A stretch of DNA of 48,990 nucleotides from Syntrophales bacterium (GCA_026416455.1 JAOAFE010000009.1:70460-119449), one strand, 5' to 3'; positions 34,934 to 44,226 are shown, numbered from the stretch's first letter. A program made the numbers and translations. The notes: generated by a model not told the origin, from the letters alone.

Positions 34934-36145
34934 TTACTCCAAAATTTTTTGACTATTTTCCATATCAAATATGAGGGCTGAGGGCAATTCTCTGTTTATT
35001 AAGGTGGACAGGTAGTCGATACGATATTTTTCTAGCAGTTTGAGAAAGGACGGATTACGCAAGGGGTGTTCCTCAAAGTAAAAAAGGTGGGATACACAGT
35101 CGCAGTCGGAAGCGCCAAATCGAGGAATAGATGCAGGAGTAATGAGATGAAGTTCCTGAGCCAGCTCATGTTCCAGATTTTGAGAGGTACGAATAGCGAT
35201 CGGTATGACTAAAGAGGCATGAGGTCGCAGGTAATCGATATACCAGAATGGTTTTTTATGAATCCTGACATGTCGTTGCAGGCGTTTTGACAGCATCTTT
35301 CGAGCTGAGCCAACATAAATGTAAAAACCGGAAGGTATGGATAAGACGCCGAGGGAGCCAATGGCTACCTGAGCCGGCTGTCTCACCTCTAATAGCAAGA
35401 GGTACGCACCTCGGTCATTTGCTTCCTCTGCAATGATTGACCAGGGTATAGGAATGTTCCTGACGGGCCCTACCGGAGAAAGCTCTTCGTTCCAGGAGAG
35501 GCCGACGGCTTTGACGAGAAGGTTTTCTCTATTTTCCAGTAAAGTTCGGGCGAAGGCAAAATCAGTATGATAGTCAGGGGAAAACAGAGAAACATGATTC
35601 GTCGCCACAATGAATAATACGCCCGTTCGAATGTCCTTATCATTTAGACGGGCTAAACTTTGGATATGTTCTCTCCCTCTCACGGTGACCGCGTCGGGGA
35701 ACATGGCCACGGCTTTGCCGAAGAGGGTGCAACATTTTACTTCCATTATTATTCGCTTGGAACCTTGTCTTAGAAGCAAATCAAAGCGATGCTTACCCCA
35801 CTTGACTTCCGTTTTTTCTACGACCGCATCTTTTAGACTGGGGATTAGGTTGTCTTCAATTAGCATGCGCGCAATTACATTTATTTGCTGCGTATGGAGA
35901 AGGACTACCTTGCCTTCTTTTTTAACGGCCACACAACTGTAAGTATATTTGCCTTCGGCCTTTTTCGCGGGTGTGACGAACACAGTAGCATTGGGAACGA
36001 GGAGTTCCCAGAGGCGGCCAGGATTTGGAAGGTGGGCGAATGTTTTTTTTCCGTCTAACGTCAATTCGATGACGAAACGGTTTAGCCGACGGACAAATTT
36101 TCCGATTCTTACTTCTTGGAAAAAGTATGGAGGTAAAATGTTCAC
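34934..36145 (-). CDS. sfsA: SfsA-family DNA-binding/nuclease protein fused to a GIY-YIG (DUF123) domain
   Basis: 403 aa from GTG 36145, the first start consistent with SfsA homology; the open frame runs 81 codons further into the divergent methyltransferase gene, but that part is not SfsA-like. Residues 1-235 are SfsA: RRLNRFVIEL, HLPNPGRL, FDLLLRQGSKRIIMEVKCCTL and PDAVTVRGREHIQSL. Residues about 240-390 are a GIY-YIG-type domain (GAYLLLL near 244, GFYIYVGSA near 273, RLQRHVR, WYIDYL). SfsA was named as a sugar-fermentation stimulator and has nuclease-like features; DUF123 is thought to be an endonuclease. The fusion suggests a two-headed nucleic-acid enzyme. manC follows after 4 bases. Confidence 0.88.
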   Translation of the reverse strand: MNILPPYFFQEVRIGKFVRRLNRFVIELTLDGKKTFAHLPNPGRLWELLVPNATVFVTPAKKAEGKYTYSCVAVKKEGKVVLLHTQQINVIARMLIEDNLIPSLKDAVVEKTEVKWGKHRFDLLLRQGSKRIIMEVKCCTLFGKAVAMFPDAVTVRGREHIQSLARLNDKDIRTGVLFIVATNHVSLFSPDYHTDFAFARTLLENRENLLVKAVGLSWNEELSPVGPVRNIPIPWSIIAEEANDRGAYLLLLEVRQPAQVAIGSLGVLSIPSGFYIYVGSARKMLSKRLQRHVRIHKKPFWYIDYLRPHASLVIPIAIRTSQNLEHELAQELHLITPASIPRFGASDCDCVSHLFYFEEHPLRNPSFLKLLEKYRIDYLSTLINRELPSALIFDMENSQKILE

Positions 36146-36212
36146 CTCTTTCTTGCCCCTTTGTTTTGGCCATTGTATATGAAAAAAAACGATCCGGATA
36201 GGGAGAAATCTT

Positions 36213-37418
36213 GTGTCACCCACATATCCCATCGTTATTCTAAAGGCCGGTCGAGAAAAAACGATTATCAAGGGACACCCTTGGGTCTTTTCCGGAGCAA
36301 TTCGAGAAATAATCGGCGAACCAAAATCGGGTGATGTGGTATGTGTCACATCGGCGGTTGGGGAAGAACTTGCGTACGGTTTTTTCAACCCTCACAGTGA
36401 TATTGCAATCCGTCTTTTGTCGTGGAGGACAAGAATCGAGATAGAGAGGACATTTTGGAGATCTCGCATCAAGGATGCCCTTGAATTGCGAAAGAGAGTC
36501 GTACCGGCAGGAACGACGGCCTTCCGATTGGTGAACGCGGAAGGGGATGGCATGCCGGGACTCATTGTGGACAAATACGGAGATTATCTCGTCATCTCCA
36601 TTGAGACGATTGGTGTAGAGCGTGCCCGGGAAGAAGTGATACGTGCTTTAATAGAGGAATTAAATCCCTACGGCATATATGAGCGCAGTGGAGGGAGTGC
36701 CCGAATCAGGGAAGGTCTATCCGAGCGAAAAGGGCTTCTCTATGGGAAGGACTTGCCCGAAAAAATTGAAATCAGAGAGTATGGCCTACGCTTTTTAGTC
36801 GATGTGATGGCAGGGCAAAAAACGGGATTTTTTCTCGACCAGAGGGAAAACAGAAGAAAAATTTTACATTTGAGTAACGGTGCTCGGGTTCTTAACTGTT
36901 TTTCCTATACAGGTGGCTTCAGTATTTATGCTCTGAAAGGCGGGGCCAACGAAGTGGTGTCTGTAGACGTATCGGAAAAAGCCATCGGCATGATAGATGA
37001 GCATCTACAGATGAATGGCCTAGATACTAAACAGCATCGGGCTGTATGTGCCGATGTTTTTGATTATCTGAGAATTGATAGCGGTCGCTATGATGTCATT
37101 TGTCTCGATCCACCCCCCTTCGCGCGGACCAGGAAGGATGTGGAACGCGCGTTAAGGGGATACAAGGATATAAATCGCCTTGCCCTCAAGCGACTGGCAC
37201 CTAACGGTCTTTTGGTTACTTTTTCATGTTCTGGGGCCGTAGATGAAGAGTCTTTTTTTCGAGCCGTTTGCCAGGCCGCGGGGGAAGCAGGTTGTTCGGT
37301 ACGTTTATTGGAACGATTAGGGGCTTCTCCTGACCATCCGACCCTCATCTACCACCCGGAGGGCAGATATTTGAAAGGATTTGTTCTTTCCCTTATGGAA
37401 AGTTATGAAAAGACCTAA
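36213..37418 (+). CDS. rlmI: Class I SAM-dependent rRNA (cytosine-C5) methyltransferase, RlmI-like
   Basis: 401 aa. An N-terminal PUA domain (1-75), a linker EEHAL-type region and a methyltransferase with RVLNCFSYTGGFSIYA, VSVDVSEKAI, the catalytic LDPPPFAR and FSCSG. RlmI methylates C1962 of 23S rRNA in E. coli. The start is GTG 36213 with GGGAG seven bases upstream. It is divergent from sfsA across 67 bases that must hold both promoters. Its end overlaps the NlpC/P60 gene by 14 bases. Confidence 0.9.
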   Translation: MSPTYPIVILKAGREKTIIKGHPWVFSGAIREIIGEPKSGDVVCVTSAVGEELAYGFFNPHSDIAIRLLSWRTRIEIERTFWRSRIKDALELRKRVVPAGTTAFRLVNAEGDGMPGLIVDKYGDYLVISIETIGVERAREEVIRALIEELNPYGIYERSGGSARIREGLSERKGLLYGKDLPEKIEIREYGLRFLVDVMAGQKTGFFLDQRENRRKILHLSNGARVLNCFSYTGGFSIYALKGGANEVVSVDVSEKAIGMIDEHLQMNGLDTKQHRAVCADVFDYLRIDSGRYDVICLDPPPFARTRKDVERALRGYKDINRLALKRLAPNGLLVTFSCSGAVDEESFFRAVCQAAGEAGCSVRLLERLGASPDHPTLIYHPEGRYLKGFVLSLMESYEKT

Positions 37419-38193
37419 AAGGCTTCTTGTTGTTCTGAGCTGTTTTGTGGTTGTCGCCATTATAAATGGCGCCTGTCGGCCTTCCTATGTGCCATCACCG
37501 GAGGTACCTCCACCCCGGATGAAAAAGCCGATAAAGAAAGAGCTTCCCCGCATGGGCTATTCGATCCAGACGGGTGCTTTTTCCCAAGCAGAGAATGCTG
37601 TTACGTTGATGGAGACTCTACGCGGGCAAGGAATCGATGCCACTTACTTTCGTGATCGGGATGGACTCTACAAAGTAAGGTTTGGTAATTACAAGAAAAA
37701 AGAAGACGCCTTTTCAGTGGCGGCGATCCTCAAATCGATGGGGGTCATTGGCGATTTTTACGTGATGGTGCCGGAAGAGTATGCCGTAAGTCAGAAGGAA
37801 GTGCGGGGGATGACGTATCTTCGAGAGGAAATAGTGAAGACAGCCTATACCTTTCTTGGTGTACCTTACCTATGGGGTGGTGCCTCGGCGGAGGAAGGGT
37901 TCGATTGTAGTGGCCTTACAATGACCGTCTACCAGTTAAACGGAATTGATCTCCCCCGCACTTCGGCCGAGCAGTATCGGGAGGGGGAACCAGTGGAAAG
38001 GGGAGAATTAGAAGCCGGCGATCTCGTGTTTTTTTCTACCAGAGGACGTGGTAAAGTATCTCATGTGGGAATCTATGTGGGGAACAATCAGTTCATCCAT
38101 GCCCCCAGGCGGGGAAAGAGAATTACCGTCGAGCGCATGGATAATACCTTCTTCGCTCGTAACTATATAGGGGCGAGGCGTTATATATACTAA
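37405..38193 (+). CDS. NlpC/P60 cell-wall peptidase with SPOR domain, probable lipoprotein
   Basis: 262 aa from ATG 37405. A signal with lipobox-like NGAC (C24) is followed by a SPOR domain (about 48-124, GYSIQTGAFSQ and GLYKVRFGNY) and an NlpC/P60 domain (about 138-262) with the triad C168 (FDCSGL), H220 (SHVGIY) and H232 (FIHAP). SPOR binds denuded glycan at the septum, so the enzyme may act in division-site peptide cleavage. It overlaps rlmI, with an OsmC gene 18 bases downstream. Confidence 0.9.
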   Translation: MKRPKRLLVVLSCFVVVAIINGACRPSYVPSPEVPPPRMKKPIKKELPRMGYSIQTGAFSQAENAVTLMETLRGQGIDATYFRDRDGLYKVRFGNYKKKEDAFSVAAILKSMGVIGDFYVMVPEEYAVSQKEVRGMTYLREEIVKTAYTFLGVPYLWGGASAEEGFDCSGLTMTVYQLNGIDLPRTSAEQYREGEPVERGELEAGDLVFFSTRGRGKVSHVGIYVGNNQFIHAPRRGKRITVERMDNTFFARNYIGARRYIY

Positions 38194-38211
38194 AAAAGGG
38201 GGAATCGGAGA

Positions 38212-38664
38212 ATGTCAAGATTACATCAATTAAAGGCGGAATCGGTGTTATTAAACGAGGGTATGCAGGTGGAGAGCCGGATACGGGAATTTACCCTCCG
38301 CTTGGACGAACCGAAAGAACTCGGAGGCACCAACACAGGACCCAATCCGGTCGAGGTGTTGCTTTCCTCTCTAGGCGCGTGTCAATGCTTGACGGCACGT
38401 TTCGTGGCCCGCTTAAGAAAAATAGATTTGGCGGAATTCAGGGTAACGGTTCAAGGCGAGCTCGATTTTGATGGATTTTTAAAAGGGGACGGAAGTGTGA
38501 GACCGGGTCTTCAGATAATTAGAGTTAACACTTATGTAAAATCTTCCGCCCCGCCGGATGAAATAAAAGCTATGCTGGTAGAGGTAGAAAAAAGATGTCC
38601 TGTGGGAGATAGTATTCTCCATGGGGTACGGATTGAAATGAATCATGAAATAATTACCGAGTGA
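38212..38664 (+). CDS. OsmC-family peroxiredoxin-like protein
   Basis: 150 aa. The two reactive Cys of the family are in LSSLGACQ and KRCPVGDS, with the GPNPVEVL segment before the first. OsmC/Ohr proteins reduce organic peroxides; this short form resembles the YhfA/OsmC-like subgroup. GGGGGAATCGGAG precedes the start. It lies between the NlpC/P60 and PilZ genes with short gaps. Confidence 0.9.
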   Translation: MSRLHQLKAESVLLNEGMQVESRIREFTLRLDEPKELGGTNTGPNPVEVLLSSLGACQCLTARFVARLRKIDLAEFRVTVQGELDFDGFLKGDGSVRPGLQIIRVNTYVKSSAPPDEIKAMLVEVEKRCPVGDSILHGVRIEMNHEIITE

Positions 38665-38673
38665 GGGGATAAG

Positions 38674-39045
38674 ATGGCGAAGGAGAGACGCAGGAGAACG
38701 AGGATCAAGGCAAACTTCACGGCCACCTTCCAAATACAGGGGGGTAGGGCAATTGAGATCGAAACCTGCAATGTCAGCCTGAACGGGATGCTGATTAAAA
38801 CAAAAGAAGAATTGTCTCCGGGCATGGAGGGTATCATCACCTTGAGGTTGAGTCCGACGGTAGAATTGAAAATCTTAGGTCAAGTGGTGAGAACATCAGG
38901 AGGTGAGGCAGCCATAGGTTTTACCTCGATCGACGAAGAGGCTTTCGTCCACCTAAAAAGAATTGTGGCTTACAATGCTGGAGATGCAGATATGATCGAT
39001 GCAGAGCTAAGGCGCTCAGGATTCTCTTTTAAAGAAAGGGCATAA
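38674..39045 (+). CDS. PilZ domain c-di-GMP receptor
   Basis: 123 aa, a single PilZ domain. An arginine cluster (ERRRRTRIKANF, supplying RxxxR) and NVSLNGM, matching [D/N]xSxxG, provide the c-di-GMP site. A stand-alone PilZ protein of this size acts as an adaptor on motility, secretion or exopolysaccharide. The degenerate GGDEF protein at 6131 is the only other c-di-GMP-related gene here. Confidence 0.88.
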   Translation: MAKERRRRTRIKANFTATFQIQGGRAIEIETCNVSLNGMLIKTKEELSPGMEGIITLRLSPTVELKILGQVVRTSGGEAAIGFTSIDEEAFVHLKRIVAYNAGDADMIDAELRRSGFSFKERA

Positions 39046-39049
39046 GTTT

Positions 39050-40276
39050 ATGGATTTGGTCTTAATTGTCGTTATCATATTTCTCAGTGCGGTGGCGGTC
39101 ACTTTCACTGTTGCCTTCGCCATTCGAAGGACGGAAAAAGAAACGGGGCAATATTTTCGGGAGTTGCGCGAGGAAATAACGGGAGCGATTGGAATGTTGG
39201 GGAGTATGCTCACAAATCAAGCGTCCCTGGCGGCGGATGGCCAAAAGCGACAGTTGGAGATCTTTGCTGAACGTTTGGACACGTTGGCTGGCGAGATGAG
39301 GACTCAAATGGAGGCAACGAGATCAAAGGTAGAAGAGAGATTGAGACTCATCCAAGAGGACAACGCCCTTAAGCTTGAAGAAATGAGGCGGACCGTAGAC
39401 GATAAGCTGCATATAACTTTAGAGAATCGTTTGGGAGAATCCTTCCGTCAGGTGAGTGAAAGATTGGAAAAGGTGCATCAGGGACTCGGGGAGATGCAGT
39501 CTCTGGCGCAAGGAGTGGGTGATTTAAAAAGGGTGCTGACAAACGTAAAAACTCGGGGCACCTGGGGAGAGATACAGCTCAGAGCCATGCTGGAGGAAGT
39601 AATGGCTCCAGAACAGTATGTAGAAAATTTTGCACCCAGTGATGGTCGGGAAAGGGTAGAATTCGCTATCCGTTTACCCGGTGCCGGTGGCGACTCTGGT
39701 CAGGCTATTTTTTTACCGATCGATGCCAAATTCCCGTTAGAAGACTATGAAAGATTGCTCGAGGCGCAAGAAAAGGGTGATGCGAACGCTATGGAAGAGA
39801 TGGGAAAGAAGTTGGTAGAAAGCGTAAAAAAATGTGCCCGCGATATTTCCAACAAGTACATTTTACCGCCAAAAACAACGGACTTCGCCATTCTTTATCT
39901 TCCGATAGAAGGTCTTTTCGCTGAAGTGATAAGGCGTCCTGGGCTTGTTGAACGTATTCAGAGGGAGCATCGTGTCGTCCTGGCCGGCCCCACGACTCTT
40001 TGGGCCCTGCTGACGAGCCTCCAGATGGGATTCCGAACTCTCGCTATAGAAAGAAGAACTAGTGAAGTCTGGCAGCTCCTCTCGGAGGTGAAGGTGGCCT
40101 GGGAAAAATATGGGAATCTTCTAGATCAGATCCATCGGAAACTCCATCAGGCGTCGGAAGACATAGAAAAGGCCCGACGGCAAGCGTCAGCCTTAGGTCA
40201 GAAGCTCTCCCGTGTCGAAGAGTTTCCCCCTTCGAATGAGATGAAGGAAATTGATGTGAAAGCCGATATCGACTAA
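39050..40276 (+). CDS. rmuC: RmuC family protein (DNA recombination)
   Basis: 408 aa. An N-terminal membrane segment (about 1-22), a coiled coil (about 25-150) and the RmuC core with VKTRGTWGEIQLRAMLEEV, LPIDAKFPLEDYERL and FAILYLPIEGLFAEV. The core is a predicted PD-(D/E)XK nuclease fold. RmuC limits inversions at inverted repeats in E. coli. It follows the PilZ gene by 4 bases and overlaps the convergent DUF1460 gene by 4. Confidence 0.93.
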   Translation: MDLVLIVVIIFLSAVAVTFTVAFAIRRTEKETGQYFRELREEITGAIGMLGSMLTNQASLAADGQKRQLEIFAERLDTLAGEMRTQMEATRSKVEERLRLIQEDNALKLEEMRRTVDDKLHITLENRLGESFRQVSERLEKVHQGLGEMQSLAQGVGDLKRVLTNVKTRGTWGEIQLRAMLEEVMAPEQYVENFAPSDGRERVEFAIRLPGAGGDSGQAIFLPIDAKFPLEDYERLLEAQEKGDANAMEEMGKKLVESVKKCARDISNKYILPPKTTDFAILYLPIEGLFAEVIRRPGLVERIQREHRVVLAGPTTLWALLTSLQMGFRTLAIERRTSEVWQLLSEVKVAWEKYGNLLDQIHRKLHQASEDIEKARRQASALGQKLSRVEEFPPSNEMKEIDVKADID

Positions 40277-41037
40277 GCGAGTCGGCCGACAATAATGCCA
40301 GAAAGGTGGGGTGCCGATCTGATATATTCTAGCATTGGGGATCGGATCACCTTTCCTGCTTCTCGGGAGGCATGAATGAGAAATAACTCACCCGATTCCA
40401 TCCCCAATGTAATACCCACGTGACTTACATCCAATCCCTCCCGATCGGTAGTGAAGGCAACTATATCTCCCGTCTTCAGCTGGTGCAAAATACCCTGTAC
40501 AGAAGAGATGGGTAAATAGCACCCAAGAGATTTCTCCAAGGCCTCTTCCGTGGCACGGATGCGGTTAAACACGTCGGCATCGCTTAAGGGCAAATAGAGT
40601 TCTCGGTGGCTCGTCATGTAATTTATTTTTTTTTCGAAAGGGATTCCCCCAAGTTCAGGGGTGATGTTTTTAAGAATCCCTCTCTGAACTTGATAGTTTA
40701 GCCAATCGCAGAAGTAATGAAGACGACTTGCGTATTCTACGATGCCATTTCGATATCGAAGGTACCTGATGGTTGATACATAGTCGTCCCATGTACGCCG
40801 GAAATCGCGAAGGACAAGGACGAAAGCCAGGCATTGTTCTACAAAAGTAACGCAATCGAAGGCCCTTAAATTGATCGTAAGGGTTTCTTCTTTTCCTTTC
40901 TCCAAGGGAGAGGCTTGGTAGTCTGCCTCGAGAAAAAAGGATGCCACTTCGGCCAAGACCGTTCCTCGATCCTTATCCTGTGGAACGATGGAATCCAGAA
41001 CCGATTGATAAACTACAACATCTTCTAAACGTGTCAT
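40273..41037 (-). CDS. DUF1460 (AmiA-like, NlpC/P60-fold) amidase
   Basis: 254 aa from ATG 41037, set by AAGGAGG six bases upstream. The catalytic Cys is in FDCVTFVE, His in DVSHVGI, and FLIHAS follows. DUF1460 enzymes cleave peptidoglycan stem peptides. Most members I know carry a signal peptide; this one has none, which suggests cytoplasmic recycling or an unrecognised export route. It lies just downstream of the response regulator gene on the same strand. Confidence 0.85.
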   Translation of the reverse strand: MTRLEDVVVYQSVLDSIVPQDKDRGTVLAEVASFFLEADYQASPLEKGKEETLTINLRAFDCVTFVEQCLAFVLVLRDFRRTWDDYVSTIRYLRYRNGIVEYASRLHYFCDWLNYQVQRGILKNITPELGGIPFEKKINYMTSHRELYLPLSDADVFNRIRATEEALEKSLGCYLPISSVQGILHQLKTGDIVAFTTDREGLDVSHVGITLGMESGELFLIHASREAGKVIRSPMLEYIRSAPHLSGIIVGRLA

Positions 41038-41059
41038 TACCAACCTCCTTATCGCATCT

Positions 41060-42406
41060 TTACATAAGGCCGTATTTTTTTAGTTTCAAATGTAGGGTGC
41101 GACGTGTGATGCCCAGTCTCCTAGCTGCTTCGCTTTTATTTCCTCCTACGGCTGTGAGAGTACTTACAATCGTTTGTTTTTCAACCTCTTCGAGAGGAAC
41201 GAAGGCCTTTAAATTAAATAAATCCTTTGACTCGGTCGCCTTTAGAGCCAGGTCTTCAGGGGTGATGTAATCTCCTTTGGCAAGAACAACGGCCCTTTCT
41301 ATTGTGTTCATTAGTTCTCTCACATTTCCCGGCCACGAATGTTTGATCAGCATGTCCATGGCCTGAGGAGTAAATCCAGCTATGGTCTTTTTGTTTTTAG
41401 CCGAAAGTTCTCCCAAGAAATGCTGGGCCAGCAGGGGAATATCCTCCTTTCTATGCCTTAAGGGGGGCACTTCCAGGGTAACTACGTTTAAACGATAATA
41501 CAGATCTTCTCTAAATTTTCCTGTTGCTACGGCCTGTCTGATATCTCTATTTGTGGCGGCTAAAACCCTTACGTCTATCGGCAGGGATTCCGTTCCCCCG
41601 ACCCTTGTAACTTCCCTTTCTTGTAAAACTCGAAGAAGCTTCACTTGCATGGCTGGTGACGTTTCCGTAATTTCGTCGAGAAAGATGGAACCGCCGGAAG
41701 CCTGGATGAACTTTCCCTCCCTGCGTCGATCGGCCCCTGTGAAGGCACCTTTTTCGTGACCAAAAAGCTCAGATTCAAGTAGAGTTTCAGTTATGGCACC
41801 GCAATTGATGCGGATGAATGGTCCTTGTCGGCGAGGACTATTGTAATGGATGGCAGAAGCGATGAGTTCTTTTCCAGTGCCCGATTCGCCTAGGATGAGC
41901 ACCGTTGCCTCAGAAGGGGCTACTTGGGAGACAGTATCTAGTAGGCTGATCATGGCAGGTGAATTACCTATAATGTGGTGTCGGTCGAATGAAGCTCCTA
42001 ATTTTGCCTTCAATTCAGCATTTTCCTCTACAAGTCGGCGATGCTCCATGGCCCTTTCTATCTTGATTTTCAGCTCTTCGAAGTCGAGCGGTTTTTGTAA
42101 ATAGTCGTAAGCTCCATTTTTCATCGCCTCCACGGCCGATTCCACCGAGGCATAGGCCGTCATAATGATAACGGGAACGGCCGGATTATGGTTCTTGATG
42201 AGCGGTAGCGCCTCCAATCCAGACATATGCGTCATCCTCACGTCCATTAGCACAAGATCGAAGGGAATCTCCTTGACGTACCGGACGGCAATATCACCGT
42301 CCTCCGCCTCTCTTACTTCGTATCCCCAGCTGGTAAGTAGGGTCTTCAACATAATCCGGTGTGATCGGTCGTCATCAACGATAAGAATAGAACTGATCTT
42401 TTTCAT
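41060..42406 (-). CDS. Sigma-54-dependent response regulator (ZraR/AtoC type)
   Basis: 448 aa. The receiver (1-120) has D11-D13, phosphoacceptor D55 and K105, all intact. The AAA+ domain (about 140-370) has [17 protein letters not shown] and FLDEITE. A Fis-type HTH (about 405-447, SEAARRLGITRRTLHLKLKKYG) ends the protein. Its start overlaps the kinase stop (ATGA, 42403-42406), so the pair is coupled. The likely target is the sigma-54 promoter at 44211 in front of the Spy-like gene. Confidence 0.94.
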   Translation of the reverse strand: MKKISSILIVDDDRSHRIMLKTLLTSWGYEVREAEDGDIAVRYVKEIPFDLVLMDVRMTHMSGLEALPLIKNHNPAVPVIIMTAYASVESAVEAMKNGAYDYLQKPLDFEELKIKIERAMEHRRLVEENAELKAKLGASFDRHHIIGNSPAMISLLDTVSQVAPSEATVLILGESGTGKELIASAIHYNSPRRQGPFIRINCGAITETLLESELFGHEKGAFTGADRRREGKFIQASGGSIFLDEITETSPAMQVKLLRVLQEREVTRVGGTESLPIDVRVLAATNRDIRQAVATGKFREDLYYRLNVVTLEVPPLRHRKEDIPLLAQHFLGELSAKNKKTIAGFTPQAMDMLIKHSWPGNVRELMNTIERAVVLAKGDYITPEDLALKATESKDLFNLKAFVPLEEVEKQTIVSTLTAVGGNKSEAARRLGITRRTLHLKLKKYGLM

Positions 42407-44055
42407 GCGGCTTTTTTCTCAATGGGAATTATTATTTTCACTTCCGTCCCCTGTCCTGGGGTGCTGGAAATTGACACTTCTCCCCCATGGGCCTCGATGA
42501 TTTTATGAACTATAGCGAGGCCCAATCCCGTTCCTGATGATTTCGTGGTAAAAAAGGGATCGAAGACATGGGGAAGGTCTTCCGGTTCGATGCCTCGGCC
42601 GGTGTCGAAAACGGTTAAAGAAATGCGTTCCTCTGTAAGCTTCTTCCCTTCTACTACTACTTTATCTCCCGCCTTGGTGGCGCTTAGGGCATTTAAAAGC
42701 AGATTAATGAACACTTGTTGCATCTGGTCCGGGTCACATTGACAAGTGATTCCCTCAACGGTGTTTTTGATGGCCACACCTTTTTGGGCAAATTCTGGTG
42801 CTACCGTCTTTATGGACTGGGCAATTATATGGCCCATCTCTACTTGTTCATATTTAACCGCCGGGGGACGTGCAAGGCTCAGGAGTTGCCCAATGACACG
42901 ATTCAGGCGTTCTATCTCGGTAATCATGATTTGGCCAGCTTCCTTCGCCTCTGGATCGAGACCGTATTTTTCCATAAAAAAAGTGGCAAATCCCTTGATA
43001 GAGCTAAGCGGGTTTCGGATCTCGTGGGCGACTCCCGCCGCTAAGGTGCCGATGGAGGCAAGTCTTCTACTCCTTTCCACCTCTTCTCTTAGGTTTTTGA
43101 CTTCGGCCAAGTCCCTAAGGAGTATGATCGTGTTTCCATCTTGGAGTTTCGTGGCTATGATTTCCGCCGTGATTACACTTTTTCCTGCCTCTTTCCACTC
43201 CACTTCCCGCGCCTTGATACGCTCAGTCGTGACGAGTTCAGAGAGGATGTCTTTTATAGGGGCAGGAAATTCTAATCCCTTTTTCGCATCACCTTCTCTT
43301 TCTTCGTAAAAGTTTAGTAGTCGCCGAGCCGCGTCATTTATAAGAGCTACTTTGCCTTCCCGGCTGATAGAAATAACGCCCACAGGTAGATGCTCTAAGA
43401 GATAATGGGAAAAGAGGCGAAGCTCCTCTAGAGAAGAACGGGTCATTCGATAACGATACGTAAGAAGAAGTGCAATAACTGCCGTTATGCCGACCATCAG
43501 TAGGATAAAGGAAAGGAGCCAAGTACGTTTCACATCTTCTCTGTGGGCCTCCAGTATCGGACCCATATCGAGACCGATGAAGATAAATAGGCCATCGGAA
43601 GTGGCCCGGAAAATCTCGAATGTATCGGCGCCAGCGCGGTTTTTAACCCGGCGAGAGGTGGGACGGGCAGTGGATAAACTATCTCGCTTGATGTCCAAGG
43701 CATAAAACCCTCCAATACGAAAAGGTTCGCTATCGGCTATAACCAGGCCGGTAGAATCGGTGATGATGATGTAATCCACTCCCGGCTCACGGGTAAGTTC
43801 GATCACGAGTTTCTGTCTTTCAAAAGGCCCTAATTGCCGTGCTGCCACAGTTCGAACACCCGCTTCATATGAACGGATAAGTGCCTCTCCCTTCTCGAGA
43901 AGTAAACGCTCCGTAAATCTTTCCTGCCAACCCAGAGAGGTCATCGTCATGATCCCAATGAGGGGCAGCAAGATCGCGCAGGAACCGATAACGAACCAAA
44001 AAAAGAAGCGATAAAATTCCTTTTCCCGCGTTTTCAACGTTCTTATGGAAATCAA
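42403..44055 (-). CDS. Membrane sensor histidine kinase (ZraS/NtrB type)
   Basis: 550 aa. Two membrane spans (about 16-38 and 178-200) flank a periplasmic sensor domain of PAS/CACHE type (about 45-175). A cytoplasmic PAS (about 210-325), HisKA with GVAHEIRNPLSS (H344) and HATPase with NLLLNALSATKAG, DTGRGIEPEDL and GTGLGLAI follow. The start is a TTG at 44055 with AAAGGG seven bases upstream; no ATG fits. ZraS-like kinases respond to envelope stress, zinc or lead. It is divergent from the Spy-like gene across a 221-base region. Confidence 0.93.
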   Translation of the reverse strand: MISIRTLKTREKEFYRFFFWFVIGSCAILLPLIGIMTMTSLGWQERFTERLLLEKGEALIRSYEAGVRTVAARQLGPFERQKLVIELTREPGVDYIIITDSTGLVIADSEPFRIGGFYALDIKRDSLSTARPTSRRVKNRAGADTFEIFRATSDGLFIFIGLDMGPILEAHREDVKRTWLLSFILLMVGITAVIALLLTYRYRMTRSSLEELRLFSHYLLEHLPVGVISISREGKVALINDAARRLLNFYEEREGDAKKGLEFPAPIKDILSELVTTERIKAREVEWKEAGKSVITAEIIATKLQDGNTIILLRDLAEVKNLREEVERSRRLASIGTLAAGVAHEIRNPLSSIKGFATFFMEKYGLDPEAKEAGQIMITEIERLNRVIGQLLSLARPPAVKYEQVEMGHIIAQSIKTVAPEFAQKGVAIKNTVEGITCQCDPDQMQQVFINLLLNALSATKAGDKVVVEGKKLTEERISLTVFDTGRGIEPEDLPHVFDPFFTTKSSGTGLGLAIVHKIIEAHGGEVSISSTPGQGTEVKIIIPIEKKAA

Positions 44056-44092
44056 ATGACAACCCTTTCTATGAGGTTACTCATTTACTTAA

Positions 44093-44149
44093 CATATGGA
44101 TAATTTTGATTCAACTGGATACTCCAATTGGATAATTATTATACATATG
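44093..44149. promoter_or_regulatory. Repeat cluster, candidate binding sites for the response regulator
   Basis: CATATGGATAAT (44093-44104) is inverted at 44138-44149 with one mismatch. TGGATAATT occurs directly at 44097-44105 and 44129-44137, and TGGATACT at 44116. A 10-bp palindrome TCCAATTGGA lies at 44123-44132. The cluster is 62-118 bases upstream of the -24/-12 promoter, the normal place for a sigma-54 enhancer. Confidence 0.65.
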
Positions 44150-44210
44150 CAAATCCTTGCGGTAGAGCTCGGAAGGGGAAAAGTGTAATTAATTTGAAAT
44201 GTTATGTGAA

Positions 44211-44226
44211 TGGCACGACAGCTGCT
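44211..44226 (+). promoter_or_regulatory. Sigma-54 (-24/-12) promoter of the Spy-like gene
   Basis: TGGCACGACAGCTGCT: GG at 44212-44213 and GC at 44224-44225 with exactly ten bases between, and TGGCACG fully consensus. The -12 box reads CTGCT against TTGCT. Expected start near 44237, 40 bases before the gene. Confidence 0.85.

Noticed and set aside
36146-36388. N-terminal extension of the SfsA fusion by 81 codons
   Set aside because: It would overlap the divergent methyltransferase start and its sequence is not SfsA-like; GTG 36145 fits the family.
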